A stretch of 63,534 nucleotides of DNA, taken from positions 1 through 63,534 of the forward strand of contig JAJFFW010000103.1 in NCBI GenBank assembly GCA_021776435.1, written 5' to 3'. The position numbers and the translations under genes were made by a program. This DNA comes from Parvularculaceae bacterium (GTDB lineage Bacteria; Pseudomonadota; Alphaproteobacteria; Caulobacterales; Parvularculaceae). Positions 1-9,900 of this stretch are shown here, piece by piece. The notes below the pieces were generated by a model. The model was not told where the DNA came from. It was given only the letters and a program-made list of their open reading frames with translations, and did no database searches. The stretch's first letter is position 1. Each line of letters begins with the position of its first letter.

Positions 1-474
1 TTGCAGCAGCAATTTCCTGAGATCATCGACTTCTGGTTGCCGCCTGAAGGGTGCAGCTATCGCATCGCCGTCATCAGCATGAAAAAAGCCTATCCCGGTC
101 ACGCCAAGCGCGTGATGATGGGCGCTTGGTCCTATTTACGCCAGTTTATGTACACAAAATGGATAATCGTCGTTGACGACGATATAGATGCGCGCGACTG
201 GAAAGATGTGATGTGGGCGGTGTCTACCCGCATGGATCCGGCGCGCGATACGACGATCGTCGAGAACACACCAATCGATTATCTTGATTTCGCGTCACCT
301 GATTCCGGTCTTGGATCGAAGATCGGTCTGGACGCCACCAATAAATGGCCTCCCGAGACGAAACGGGAGTGGGGTGAGGAGATCCGAATGTCCGACGATG
401 TCGTCAATCGCATTGATGAGCTGTGGCCCGCACTCAACCTGCCGGGATCGGGTAAATCTATCTGGAAACGGTGA
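1..474 (+). CDS. ubiD: UbiD-family decarboxylase, C-terminal part (5' end outside window)
   Basis: The gene enters from the left edge in frame 1 and ends with TGA at 472-474, so only the last 157 residues are visible. These match the C-terminal region of UbiD (3-octaprenyl-4-hydroxybenzoate carboxy-lyase): the segment [20 protein letters not shown] and the closing stretch with [16 protein letters not shown] are typical of the family. UbiD uses prenylated FMN made by UbiX to decarboxylate the ubiquinone precursor. The coq4 gene further along (44244-45101) is consistent with ubiquinone synthesis. The apparent TTG at base 1 is not the real start. The gene is convergent with the FadL gene, 16 bp away. 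The family call is firm; the exact substrate is inferred. Confidence 0.9.
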   Translation: MQQQFPEIIDFWLPPEGCSYRIAVISMKKAYPGHAKRVMMGAWSYLRQFMYTKWIIVVDDDIDARDWKDVMWAVSTRMDPARDTTIVENTPIDYLDFASPDSGLGSKIGLDATNKWPPETKREWGEEIRMSDDVVNRIDELWPALNLPGSGKSIWKR

Positions 475-490
475 GGTAGCGACGATCCGC

Positions 491-1825
491 TTAGCGCATC
501 CGGTAATTCAACCTGAGTGATAAGATGAGGCCAGTCGTATCAAACTCCGTTGTCAGATCGCCGCGAAAGAGATTCTCCGGAAGTGTTGACGCGTTGTCGA
601 TGCTGAGGTCGTCAACAAACACAAAGCCGATGCCGCCATCGACTGTGAGGTTTTTCTGAATGTCATAGGACAATCCTGCGTTGACCCAGAATCGGTCCTC
701 ATCTGGAATACGCGGTGACGCGAAAGCGCCGTTGACGGGTGAATCATCATACATGACACCGGCGCGAATGCGCACGGCTTTGGTGACGTCATACTCAGCG
801 CCCACTGAAAAGGCCCATGAGTCATCCCAGTCCTGAGTGAGGATTTCAGGGGGTTGGGCAGGATTAGCGAATGTCGCCGTCACGCCCTCAAATTCGCTCC
901 ATCGCGTAAATACAACTGACGTCATGACCGATAGACGATCGGTTGCATCAAAAATCGCACCGGCTTGTGCGGATGCCGGCGTCACAAATTTACTGGTGAA
1001 CGTCGTAGGAGCGAACAGGCCTGTTAATACGGTTAGCGTTTGCCCTGCAACGGATGGTGCAAGATCGAAATTCGCGTCGCCATTAAAATTATGGTCGATT
1101 TTCGAAGAGTAACTTGCGCCGGCAGTCAGTCGGTCATTGAGCGCAGCTTGCACGCCAAATGCGAACCCGACAGCCCAATCAGTTCCGTCTAAAGAAGAAA
1201 AAGCATCACTCGCACCAGGAGTAAAGCCAGGTATCGAGTTGGCAAAAGCAATTCCGCCCGCGTCGATTGCATTCGTGGCTTCGAAATCCAGAAACTGGAA
1301 ACGCACACTCGCGCCTAGCGTGACGCCCGGCAGAAACTCGACCGCCAAGTGGGGGGCGACAGAGATGGTTTTCACATCAGTTTCAAGGGCGTGAAATCGA
1401 ATGACCGAGTCCCTCGAGAATTCAGAATTCAGGCCGAAAGGCGCATTCACGACCGCGCCAATGACGATCTTCTCCGTCAAAGGGTAAGCAACAGAGATAT
1501 TTGGAACGAGAGCATTGTCTAAGGCGCCATCATCAGCTGCGCGACCTGTGGTGGGAAAAGCGCCAAGAAGTGTGTTTGATGCGTCATTATAATTTGCGTC
1601 CGGGATGATGTAGGCCGCGTTCAATGAAATCTGAAGACTGTCAACGTGGCCGATAGCGGCCGGGTTATAATAGGCGAACCCTGCATCTCCTGATCGTGCC
1701 TGCGCCCCTGCATAGGCGACGCCCATTGCAGCGGCGTTCTGTTGCTCAAGCGCGAAGCCGCCCGCATAGGCTGGAGTTGCTAAAAATGCGCTCACCAAAA
1801 GATACAAAATGTAATATTTTTTCAT
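491..1825 (-). CDS. OmpP1/FadL-family outer-membrane transporter
   Basis: 444 residues with a cleavable signal peptide (hydrophobic start ending near TPAYA). The mature N-terminus reads GGFALEQQNAAAMGVAYAGA, the hallmark of FadL/TodX long-chain fatty acid and hydrocarbon channels, in which this segment forms the plug. The rest is rich in alternating beta-strand patterns (VRFQFLDF, LTAGASYSSKI, VRIRAGVMYDDSPVNG) and ends LNYRMR. Family members let hydrophobic molecules cross the outer membrane by lateral diffusion. It appears monocistronic and is divergent from the methyltransferase gene. The ligand cannot be read from the sequence. Length is normal for the family. Confidence 0.88.
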   Translation of the reverse strand: MKKYYILYLLVSAFLATPAYAGGFALEQQNAAAMGVAYAGAQARSGDAGFAYYNPAAIGHVDSLQISLNAAYIIPDANYNDASNTLLGAFPTTGRAADDGALDNALVPNISVAYPLTEKIVIGAVVNAPFGLNSEFSRDSVIRFHALETDVKTISVAPHLAVEFLPGVTLGASVRFQFLDFEATNAIDAGGIAFANSIPGFTPGASDAFSSLDGTDWAVGFAFGVQAALNDRLTAGASYSSKIDHNFNGDANFDLAPSVAGQTLTVLTGLFAPTTFTSKFVTPASAQAGAIFDATDRLSVMTSVVFTRWSEFEGVTATFANPAQPPEILTQDWDDSWAFSVGAEYDVTKAVRIRAGVMYDDSPVNGAFASPRIPDEDRFWVNAGLSYDIQKNLTVDGGIGFVFVDDLSIDNASTLPENLFRGDLTTEFDTTGLILSLRLNYRMR

Positions 1826-1972
1826 TCAAAAGACGATCCCTGACGATTTAGCGGAATGATTAACCAAAAAGTAAACCATTTTATTCCTCCACTATTTCAC
1901 GCTTGGCGATATGCAGAAAGTTGGGTCCTTTTTCAACCTGAAAATGGTTAACGATCATTCAGCGATTGCAAT

Positions 1973-2002
1973 TAACAATTTGTTATGGATAACCTATTGT
2001 TA
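1973..2002. promoter_or_regulatory. two tandem 13-bp dyads upstream of the methyltransferase gene
   Basis: Two inverted repeats stand side by side: TAACAATTTGTTA at 1973-1985 and TAACCTATTGTTA at 1990-2002. Each has TAAC/GTTA half-sites, and their centres are 17 nt apart. A GTTAAC motif lies just upstream at 1947-1952. They sit 38-67 nt before the preferred start at 2040. The layout suggests a dimeric repressor or activator site, but no regulator is identifiable and AT-rich leader sequence can give such dyads by chance. Confidence 0.3.
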
Positions 2003-2039
2003 CAGGGGCAGGGTAGAAACCAGCGTAGTTAGGTCGAGT

Positions 2040-3488
2040 ATGTCTAAGTCGTATGAAGAACTCATCGGAGCGAAGGGTAAGGATCGCTTCTTCAGGCCCA
2101 AGCGATTTACGGCGAACGAGCTGTTTCGTGGCGCTCCACCTCAGGTGTATTTCGGGAACAAAGAATATAAACTCGAAAATATCAGCATATCGGGAGCGGG
2201 GTGTTCCTCGCGTGCGCCGTCGGAAGACGATGCGTTAGATACTATATCGCGCCGCGGTGTTTTACGCCTCATCCAGCATGGTTGTGAAATTTTTGCTGCT
2301 GAAGCACGTCAAGCCCGAGCCGATAGGCAGTTAGGACGGTTGACTGTAGGCTTCGCTTTGGAAAAAACCCAATTCGACCTCGCGGTGTTAACGCATGAGA
2401 ATGCTTGCGCACTCGCGGGCCAGATTCATCAAGAAATGGCTGAGGAATACGCACCCTCGAAAGAATACAAAAGTTACTGTGCCGACGTTTTGGATTTTGT
2501 CGGCGGCTACCTTCAGCGGATTGAACGTCATTTGACGCCGATCGAAGCGGACATGTCTGCCGACGAGGTCTCTCAAATTGTTCGTGAGCTTGAGCAATCC
2601 GCAGAGCCGCCCTGGCGTCTCTTACTCGAGATCGGGAATGATCTGGTTATTCCGACTCATGAGAATAAGAAAACGCGTCTTGCTTTGAAGGCGTTCACTG
2701 AACGTGTTGTGACACGTGAATTGGTCGGCGGCGCCAGTTGGGGTCGTAGCTATTATAAGCCAATGGGATATCCCGGCGATTACATGATCATGAATTATAT
2801 GTATGATCAAACGCCAGTGGGGAACTCGATAAAAGAGCAATTTCTGCACTCTCTCGGCCTTATCGCCGGCCGGCCAATTGTAACGCGCATGATTACACTG
2901 GCTGGTTTGATTACTGATTATTCAAACAGATTCCCGCAACAGGAAAAACCGATACGCATAATGAGTATTGGTTGTGGGCCTGCCAGGGAAATAGAGCATA
3001 TTGTGCGTTCCACACCGGACTCTCGTCGTTGGGAAGCGACTCTTGTCGATCAGGAGACTGACGCCCTCAACTATGCGGTCTGCGCGTCGAGAAAATTTGA
3101 AACACAAGGCCGCCTGAAAATTAATGGCCTTAACATCTCTTTTAGAGAGCTGATCGACCCGTCAAAACTTGGCGACCACTGTGCAAATCATGACGTCATT
3201 TATTCGTCTGGACTGGTAGATTATCTCAATCCTCTACTAGCGATGCGGTTTGTCCAACGCATGTACGAGTTTCTAAAACCGGGCGGACAACTGATTATCG
3301 GGAACGCGAACAATCTGCGCACCGGGACTCTTTGGTCAATGGAATACGTCCTCGACTGGTCGTTATATTTCCGCACAGAAAAGGAAATGTTGGCGATGGC
3401 GAATGAAACACCGGACGCTATCAAGCGAGTCGTTAACGATTCGCTTGATGCTATCTATTTTCTCGTGGTTGAAAAGCCGGTTGAATAA
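2040..3488 (+). CDS. PilZ-like / class I SAM-dependent methyltransferase (PhcB-like)
   Basis: 482 residues from ATG 2040. The frame is open from 1911, but the extra 43 residues look like untranslated leader. Residues about 15-60 (KRFTANELF, then YKLENISISGAGCSS) resemble a degenerate PilZ fold. The middle is helical and contains KPMGYPGDYMIMNYMY near residue 237. A Rossmann methyltransferase domain follows, with the SAM loop IRIMSIGCGPAREIEHI near residue 305, and YSSGLVDYLNP and FLKPGGQLIIGNANN further on. This arrangement resembles proteins annotated as 3-hydroxypalmitate methyl ester (extracellular factor) synthases such as Ralstonia PhcB; that match is from memory. The next gene, convergent and 11 bp away, is a membrane histidine kinase, as with phcB/phcS. 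The methyltransferase domain is secure; the signalling role is inference. Confidence 0.75.
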   Translation: MSKSYEELIGAKGKDRFFRPKRFTANELFRGAPPQVYFGNKEYKLENISISGAGCSSRAPSEDDALDTISRRGVLRLIQHGCEIFAAEARQARADRQLGRLTVGFALEKTQFDLAVLTHENACALAGQIHQEMAEEYAPSKEYKSYCADVLDFVGGYLQRIERHLTPIEADMSADEVSQIVRELEQSAEPPWRLLLEIGNDLVIPTHENKKTRLALKAFTERVVTRELVGGASWGRSYYKPMGYPGDYMIMNYMYDQTPVGNSIKEQFLHSLGLIAGRPIVTRMITLAGLITDYSNRFPQQEKPIRIMSIGCGPAREIEHIVRSTPDSRRWEATLVDQETDALNYAVCASRKFETQGRLKINGLNISFRELIDPSKLGDHCANHDVIYSSGLVDYLNPLLAMRFVQRMYEFLKPGGQLIIGNANNLRTGTLWSMEYVLDWSLYFRTEKEMLAMANETPDAIKRVVNDSLDAIYFLVVEKPVE

Positions 3489-3499
3489 ATCGGATTGGT

Positions 3500-4957
3500 T
3501 TACATCGAAACCAGTTTTGGCTCTGCGGCTTCTGGCGCATTCGCGGGGAATCTGATTTCGACTGTGGTGCCTTCCCCCAGCGTCGAATCGAGTTTCAGCT
3601 GAGCGCCTTGGTCGCTGAGTATTTTTTGCGAGAGGGTCAGCCCCAAGCCGATACCATCTATGGACCGGGTGCGTGCATTTTCTGTTTGAGAGAAGGGCTT
3701 GAAAGCGGTTTCGATTTGATCAGGCGTCATTCCCGATCCAAAATCTTCGATCTTGAGGAGGTAATCACCGGAATCTGATGACTTGCCGGAGAAAACAATC
3801 CGCCCCCCTTTTGTCGAGGCGGCTATGGCGTTGTCCAAGATATGGCCTAAAGCATTTGCTGTATGGATATGATCGAGATTGAGCGTCGCAGGCTCGATGG
3901 CCGATGAATCAATCATCACTTCGGCTTCTGCGGCTTTCTCAAAAGCCTGATCTACGACTGTTTCAACAAGATACCGTAGATCACACTGGTCAGGATCATA
4001 TTTGATTTTTCCCGCTGTTGCGTCCGCATATCTCAACATCTTCCCGATCATAGAGAGCAGCCCCGAAGCCGAAGTATGAATTTGGTCAAGGAAAGAAGGC
4101 ATGTTTCCATCGCTATCGGAGACATTCTGCATTTGTGTTTTCACGACTTCTGAAAACCCGATAATTTGATGCAATGGAGTCCTCAATTCGTGGCTGAGGA
4201 TAGAAAGGAAATTGATTTTAGACTGATCGGATGCGGTCGCTTCAATAAGAAGTTTTTCGATGAACGCGGCGTCAAGTTCACGTTGCCTGTTTCTGTAGAA
4301 AACAAGGCGGGAGCGCACTTCTTGAGTATAACTCGTGGCCAGTGCGACGACGGTAATCGAAATAGCGAAGAAATGTCCCGATGCGATTTCGACCGATGTC
4401 TTTGAGCTAAAATAAATGATCGTAAGAGAATAGGTCACAGTTGTGATCAGAAACACGGCGGCGGCGATCTGAAAATGCATTCGCTGAATGCAAGAATAGA
4501 AGATAAAGATCGTCAAGATGCCCATAATGTAAGGCGGGCCGCCTTCCTCTGGGAGAATAGCAATCATCCTCACCATAGAGAGCCCACCGATCAGCATGAC
4601 AAGCGCTGTGACCCATTGAAAATATGGTTTCATGGGTTTGAGGTAAGTCGAAGTAATAAGAAGAATGGCGAGCGGGCTACAGATACCCCACCTCAGCCAC
4701 AGAACTTCCGATAAGCGATCACTGAATGTCATTAAATCCAGGACGCCGAAACTGATATAAGTCAAAATTCCAAAATAGTTGACCAACCGCTCTTTCGGCA
4801 ACTCAATATCGACCAAATATCGTTGGTAATGGTCCTCAAGCGTATGGTCGGCGAATGCCGCGCGCCACCAGCTTACCTGGTCGCGGGCGATATCACCGAA
4901 AAACGCAGCGCCGATGCTTTTCAGAAAGCCTCCGCGCGAAGAAGGATGTTGGTCCAT
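3500..4957 (-). CDS. membrane sensor histidine kinase with six-helix N-terminal domain
   Basis: 485 residues. About six hydrophobic segments lie between residues 60 and 215, preceded by a cytoplasmic stretch with LEDHYQRYL. A HisKA domain follows with the phospho-acceptor in SILSHELRTPLHQ (His256). The ATPase domain has an N-box (ILDNAIAAS), a G1 box (DFGSGM), a G2 box (GIGLGLTLSQ) and a final GEGTTVEIRFP. It should autophosphorylate on His256 in response to a signal sensed in or near the membrane. There is no PAS or receiver domain and no response regulator beside it, so the partner is encoded elsewhere. It converges on the PhcB-like methyltransferase gene, which suggests it may sense that enzyme's product. 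Confidence 0.85.
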   Translation of the reverse strand: MDQHPSSRGGFLKSIGAAFFGDIARDQVSWWRAAFADHTLEDHYQRYLVDIELPKERLVNYFGILTYISFGVLDLMTFSDRLSEVLWLRWGICSPLAILLITSTYLKPMKPYFQWVTALVMLIGGLSMVRMIAILPEEGGPPYIMGILTIFIFYSCIQRMHFQIAAAVFLITTVTYSLTIIYFSSKTSVEIASGHFFAISITVVALATSYTQEVRSRLVFYRNRQRELDAAFIEKLLIEATASDQSKINFLSILSHELRTPLHQIIGFSEVVKTQMQNVSDSDGNMPSFLDQIHTSASGLLSMIGKMLRYADATAGKIKYDPDQCDLRYLVETVVDQAFEKAAEAEVMIDSSAIEPATLNLDHIHTANALGHILDNAIAASTKGGRIVFSGKSSDSGDYLLKIEDFGSGMTPDQIETAFKPFSQTENARTRSIDGIGLGLTLSQKILSDQGAQLKLDSTLGEGTTVEIRFPANAPEAAEPKLVSM

Positions 4958-5212
4958 ATCCCAAAATAGTAGCTACGAAAGCAACATAGCTAATTTTGAT
5001 TAACGTCTTCTTTGCGTGGATATCGATTTATATCTGTTCCAAAACAAGACAGAAAATGGTTTTTGGTTAAATCCAGAGTGACCTGAGCCCTTTGGCTCCT
5101 GCGTTTATTTAGAGAGTCCTGCTGCTGAATACCTTCTTGATTTCGGTTTGGCGAGAGTTGTGTGCAGTGTTGGTAATGGGGTTGGGCTGATCGTTTGGCG
5201 GTGCGCCGACAG

Positions 5213-6697
5213 CTATCCATAAATGGGTGGGCGGTTGGCGGTCCAGGGTCTGGCTTCCTCAAGGGACATCGCCAGTTCAAGCAGTAATCGCTCCTGACCC
5301 ATGCGCGCGGCAAATAGTGCGCCAATTGGCAACCCTTCACTCGACCATGCGAGCGGTAAGGAAATCGCCGGAGCGCCGGATACATTATGGGGCGGTGTAA
5401 ATTGCGCAAAACCGCTAAGCGTCGCCATTGCCGCCTGAAATTCGCCATCAATACGCAGCTCACCGATTTTCGGGGGTGGTGCGGTGGTGACGGGTGAAAG
5501 CATCACGTCAAAATCACCAAACGCTTCCTCATACTGCATTTCGAATTGTATTAACCGGCCGATGGCTGCTTCAAACTCGGCAACGTTGTTTTCAAAATGC
5601 TGAACAAGGCCAAGCGTGAAGGGTTCGAAAGCTTGATCCGTCGCGGCAAGGCCGGTGCCTTGTTCCCAGTTTCTCACGACGGTTCGTGCAATAAACGCCC
5701 AGTAGAGTGTAAAGTCCGCGGACATCTGCGCGCCGACTGGAAAAGACGTAAATTCGACATCATGGCCTAGGCTTTCACACAGGGCGCCCGCATCATTGAT
5801 GGCGGCGACAATCTGCGGGTCAACTTCCGTTCCAAGGGGGGAGTCCGTATAAAGACCAATACGCAGCGGCCTGTTAAGCGGCAATGTGACAAGGCCCACC
5901 GGCGGCAGACCGCTGACATCGGATGGCAGCTCCATGGCCGCGATAAACGCCGCTGTATCTCTCACTGTGCGGGATTCAACGCCAGGCGCCGCGATTGAAA
6001 TCGGCGCACCATCTTCGCGGAATGCCGGATAACGCCCTCGTGAGACCTTAAGACCGACTGTGCCACAGCTCGAGGCGGGAATGCGGATCGAGCCGCCGCC
6101 ATCGCTCGCGTGAGCAACTGGAACGACGCCCGAAGCGACCAACGCTGCTGCGCCGCCTGACGAACCGCCCGTTGAATGGGCGGGATTCCATGGATTGCGT
6201 GCAGGTCCTGAGCTCAGAGGCTCAGTTGTGGCCGTTAAGCCAAATTCAGGCGTTGCACTTTTACCGAGACTGACAAACCCTTTGTCGAAAAACGCATTGA
6301 TGAACGGCGACTGTTTCGCGCCAATAAAGCCAGAAAAAGCGCGAGATCCATACCCTGTCGGCACACCGACCACATCGTCGAGATCTTTTACAAAACTTGG
6401 AACGCCGCCGAAGACGCCAGCTCTCGGGTCAACCGCATCAACACGGGCTTTGTCGAAGGTTGGTGTCACAATGGCGTTTATCTGTGGGTTGATGCGTTCT
6501 GCACGATCGATCGCTGCCTCCACCGCTTCAATAGCGGAAATCTCTCCACCTCTAATCCGGGAGGCAGTTTCAACCGCATCGAGACGGGCGAGATCCGTCG
6601 CCTCCGCTTGGTCGCGTTGCGCACACGCGCCGCCCATTGCCGTGAGAGCGGCTCCCATACTGCTTGTTTGAATAAAATTCCGTCGTGAAACACGCAT
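5213..6697 (-). CDS. exported amidase (amidase-signature family)
   Basis: 494 residues. The N-terminus SRRNFIQTSS followed by a hydrophobic run is a Tat signal; a Cys at residue 25 follows GGA, which is only a weak lipobox. The amidase-signature core is complete: catalytic Lys104 in SFVKDLDDV, the cis-Ser in GGSSGG (179-180), and the nucleophile Ser203 in GGGSIRIPAS. Such enzymes hydrolyse amides by a Ser-cisSer-Lys triad. Export through Tat implies action on a periplasmic amide, but the substrate is unknown. It is followed on the same strand by the histidine kinase after a 255-bp gap with no recognisable gene, so the two are probably not one operon. Confidence 0.87.
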   Translation of the reverse strand: MRVSRRNFIQTSSMGAALTAMGGACAQRDQAEATDLARLDAVETASRIRGGEISAIEAVEAAIDRAERINPQINAIVTPTFDKARVDAVDPRAGVFGGVPSFVKDLDDVVGVPTGYGSRAFSGFIGAKQSPFINAFFDKGFVSLGKSATPEFGLTATTEPLSSGPARNPWNPAHSTGGSSGGAAALVASGVVPVAHASDGGGSIRIPASSCGTVGLKVSRGRYPAFREDGAPISIAAPGVESRTVRDTAAFIAAMELPSDVSGLPPVGLVTLPLNRPLRIGLYTDSPLGTEVDPQIVAAINDAGALCESLGHDVEFTSFPVGAQMSADFTLYWAFIARTVVRNWEQGTGLAATDQAFEPFTLGLVQHFENNVAEFEAAIGRLIQFEMQYEEAFGDFDVMLSPVTTAPPPKIGELRIDGEFQAAMATLSGFAQFTPPHNVSGAPAISLPLAWSSEGLPIGALFAARMGQERLLLELAMSLEEARPWTANRPPIYG

Positions 6698-6966
6698 GCG
6701 ACCACCCTTTTCGCTTTAGTCTCCGGAACTGCACAGCATACAACCGGATTGCCGCCACTGCACGCAGGGAAAGCAGCGGGATCTCTGGGACGGGGCCTCA
6801 AAACAATTTCACCCAATCCCATCCTCTTCCCGATAAATGGGAGAAAGTCGCGAAGCATTCGATGCATCAAGAGTTTCTGATCAAGATTCATTGACGCTTA
6901 TCGACGCGAATAGATCTCTCAGATCTCGAGTTGCAATACATCAACTCAGTACGGCGGATCAGTTGC

Positions 6967-9900
6967 TCATTCGTGATAGTCTACCGGGCGAACGTCGTCG
7001 CGATAGATTTCCTGGTCCACCCAATAATACGGCCCGAACGGCTCTTCGTCAGGCCATAGCTGGTCGAGCGTGTCGGTGTTATAGAGCACACCGCCTTTCA
7101 TAACGTATTGCATGTCGAGCGTGTTTCGGATGTCGTCGAGCGGATTGGAATTAAGGATGATGAGATCAGCCAGCTTGCCGGTTTCGATTGTACCCAGATC
7201 CTCAATTGCTCCAAGGAAATAGGCGCCCTGTCGGCTTGCGACATCAAGCGCCCCATGAGCGCCCATGGCTTCCGCAGCCATCCAGATTTCCCAATGGGAG
7301 CCGATGGCGTGTTGCTGCCCATGTGAACCGATAGCCCCGTAACCACCTTCGGCGATAACGTCAGCCATAGCCTGTGCAATCATCGGGTAACTGTAATCCG
7401 TATCCGGTCTAAGTATTGGTCTTCGCGTGCCTGGTATGAGGTGGCGCCAAGGCAACCAGCGTCGCTGTTTTTCATCCTTCCAAACTTGAGAATCCGTCCA
7501 GAAAAACTCCTCGTTCCATGCGCCCGGTCCGCCGACGATGAAGGTTGGGGAATAAACAGCTTTTGCTTGTCCGAAGAATTTAGCGACGTCGCTATAAATA
7601 GGCATGTAACTCATTGGATGCTCAAAAGCCGTTTGACCGTCCATGATCATGCCGAGATTGTAAGCTAGGTCCGAACCCTCGGCGGTGACCATGAGTCCCT
7701 CTTTGCGTGCGACGTCGCTCACCCATTGTCGCTGATCGCGCCGCGGCTGAAGATATTGTTTGATAGTGACTGCACCCCAGGATTTCAGTCGTTTGATATT
7801 CTGGTCAGCGACCTCATAGCTGGTCAATTCATTTTGACGAGGTGAATCACGATTATACAGTGGGTCTCCACTTGAATAAGTCCGGGGGCCAATGATCACT
7901 CCGGCATCAATCATCTCCGCTGCTGAGAAGACATTCTGCGACCACATTGAGTTATCAAGTGTAGTTGTTACGCCGTAGGCCAGATAGGATGCGGTTTCAT
8001 AAGCGTGTACCGGCGCCATTCCATTATATTCCCGGTAATGATGGGCGTGCATATCGACAAATCCCGGAATGATTGTCTTCTCCTGAGCATCAATGATCCG
8101 ACCTGTGTCGCTTGTATCGCAATCGCCGACGCATGTGATGCGTGAACCGTCAATGACAATTGTCCCACTCTCCAACACCTCTAATCCATTGAGAGTCACG
8201 ATACGGGCATTGGTAAATGCGATGCGCCCTTTTGGAATGTCTCGTGATACAGACAGAGCGATCGTGATTTCATCCGTCTCATCGGAATCCAGATTATGCG
8301 TATAGTAATTATTCGATGAGTTGAATTCCACGGTCTTGTTGTCACGCCAGTTAGGATAAAGACCACCTGTTGTCGAAAGCTGACGAACCGGCAGCAAGCC
8401 TTTCTTTTCCTGCTTGCTAATCAGGATGGGCTCCGCACCGGCATGGTTATAAGGGAAGGGCGCCAGATAGATATTGTCACCTTCGAGAAAAGCGATGTGA
8501 CTGCCGTCTGGTGAAATCACCGCTTCATCTGCATGCTCAAAGCGTGCATGGATGCGGGGTTTGTCTATGGTATTTTCGCGTCCGACTGAAACCAGCTCAG
8601 AGAATGGATCGCCGCCGAAGCTATCTTCTTTTTGTGGAGCGCCGACCAGATAAAAGATGCGGTTGTTAGGCCCCCAGACCGGGCGTGGCAATTGTTGGCG
8701 CTGGCCACCGAAATCACCAGAGTAGTCAACGCGACCGACCACCGTGCCGTCCCCGCCGCTTGAGGGTAATCGGATAATATCCCACCAGGCGTTGTTCGCC
8801 ATATTGCGTTGGCGCGCAGTGAAGTTGGCGCCGCGTGCGACGGTGATTTCTCGTGAGTCGGCCCGCCAATCTGGATTGGCGTATTCGCCCGGTACTGAAG
8901 ATAATTTTACCGGTCGACCACCCGTCGACAGCACCTTCCACAGGTGGCCCCGTTCCGTATCGTGCCAGGAACTGAAAGCAATCCAACGACCGTCAGGCGA
9001 CCATGCGGGGCCGAATTCTAAAAGGTCGTCACCCGTATTTGTCAATCGGCGCGGCGTTCCATTCGGCAGATCCTGTATCCAAACTTTACCGACCGCCTGG
9101 AAAGCAAGCCGCTTGCCATTCGGTGATGCGGTTGCCCAACGGATAAACTTCGCGTTGAATGGGTCATCGGTAATACGAAACGCCTTGTAAGCCTGTTCAG
9201 AAATTGAGCGTTGGATTCGCGCTTTGAATGGAATTGCTGATACTTTACCACTTGCGATATCAACGCGACGCAGTTTGCCGCCTTGAGAAATTACAATTGA
9301 ACGGCCATCGGGCGTAAAGCTGTAGCCAGGGAAAATACGTAAGGTCTTCATGCCTTCGATCATGTCCTGTTCGGCTGGGTCCATAAGGATCCGCTCCGTG
9401 CCAGTGTTTATGTCGCGAAGCCAAAGCGCCGTGCGCGGACCAAACTCATGACCTTTGAATGAAATCGTTCCATCAGGAATACGGCGCACGAAGGCGACAG
9501 CATCGTTGGACGGTGAAATTTCGGGCGCGGCAGCGCCACCACTTGATGCACGACGTTGTTGTGCGTGAACGCCGTGACTCACGGCAATCACTTCTCCGGT
9601 CTCAAGATCAAGACGATGGATCTGCATATCGCCCTTGATGGCGTCGTGGAGGCCTGGCGCGACCTGATCACCAGTACGAACTTGGAAATACAAGTAACGT
9701 CCATCGGTTGACGGCGACGGCCATGAGGCGCCTGGTTGATCGCGGCCGATTAACTCGACTCCCTTGCCGCCCGCTTTGTGGAACATCCAAATACCTGCAT
9801 CGGGCCGACTGCCTGGCTTCGGTAAGCCGCGCTTTTGCGCATAAATATACTGACTGTCCGCACTCCATGCTGGCGTCAAGAATCGCGCATCAAGATCTTG

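Noticed and set aside
4990-5463. 157-codon minus-strand frame between the histidine kinase and the amidase
   Set aside because: Most of it overlaps the amidase C-terminus in another frame; composition and lack of motifs indicate a shadow frame.
6698-6966. Small open frames between the amidase and the amidohydrolase genes
   Set aside because: They run in several frames with no ribosome-binding site and no typical protein composition; the interval is probably a promoter and leader for the amidase.
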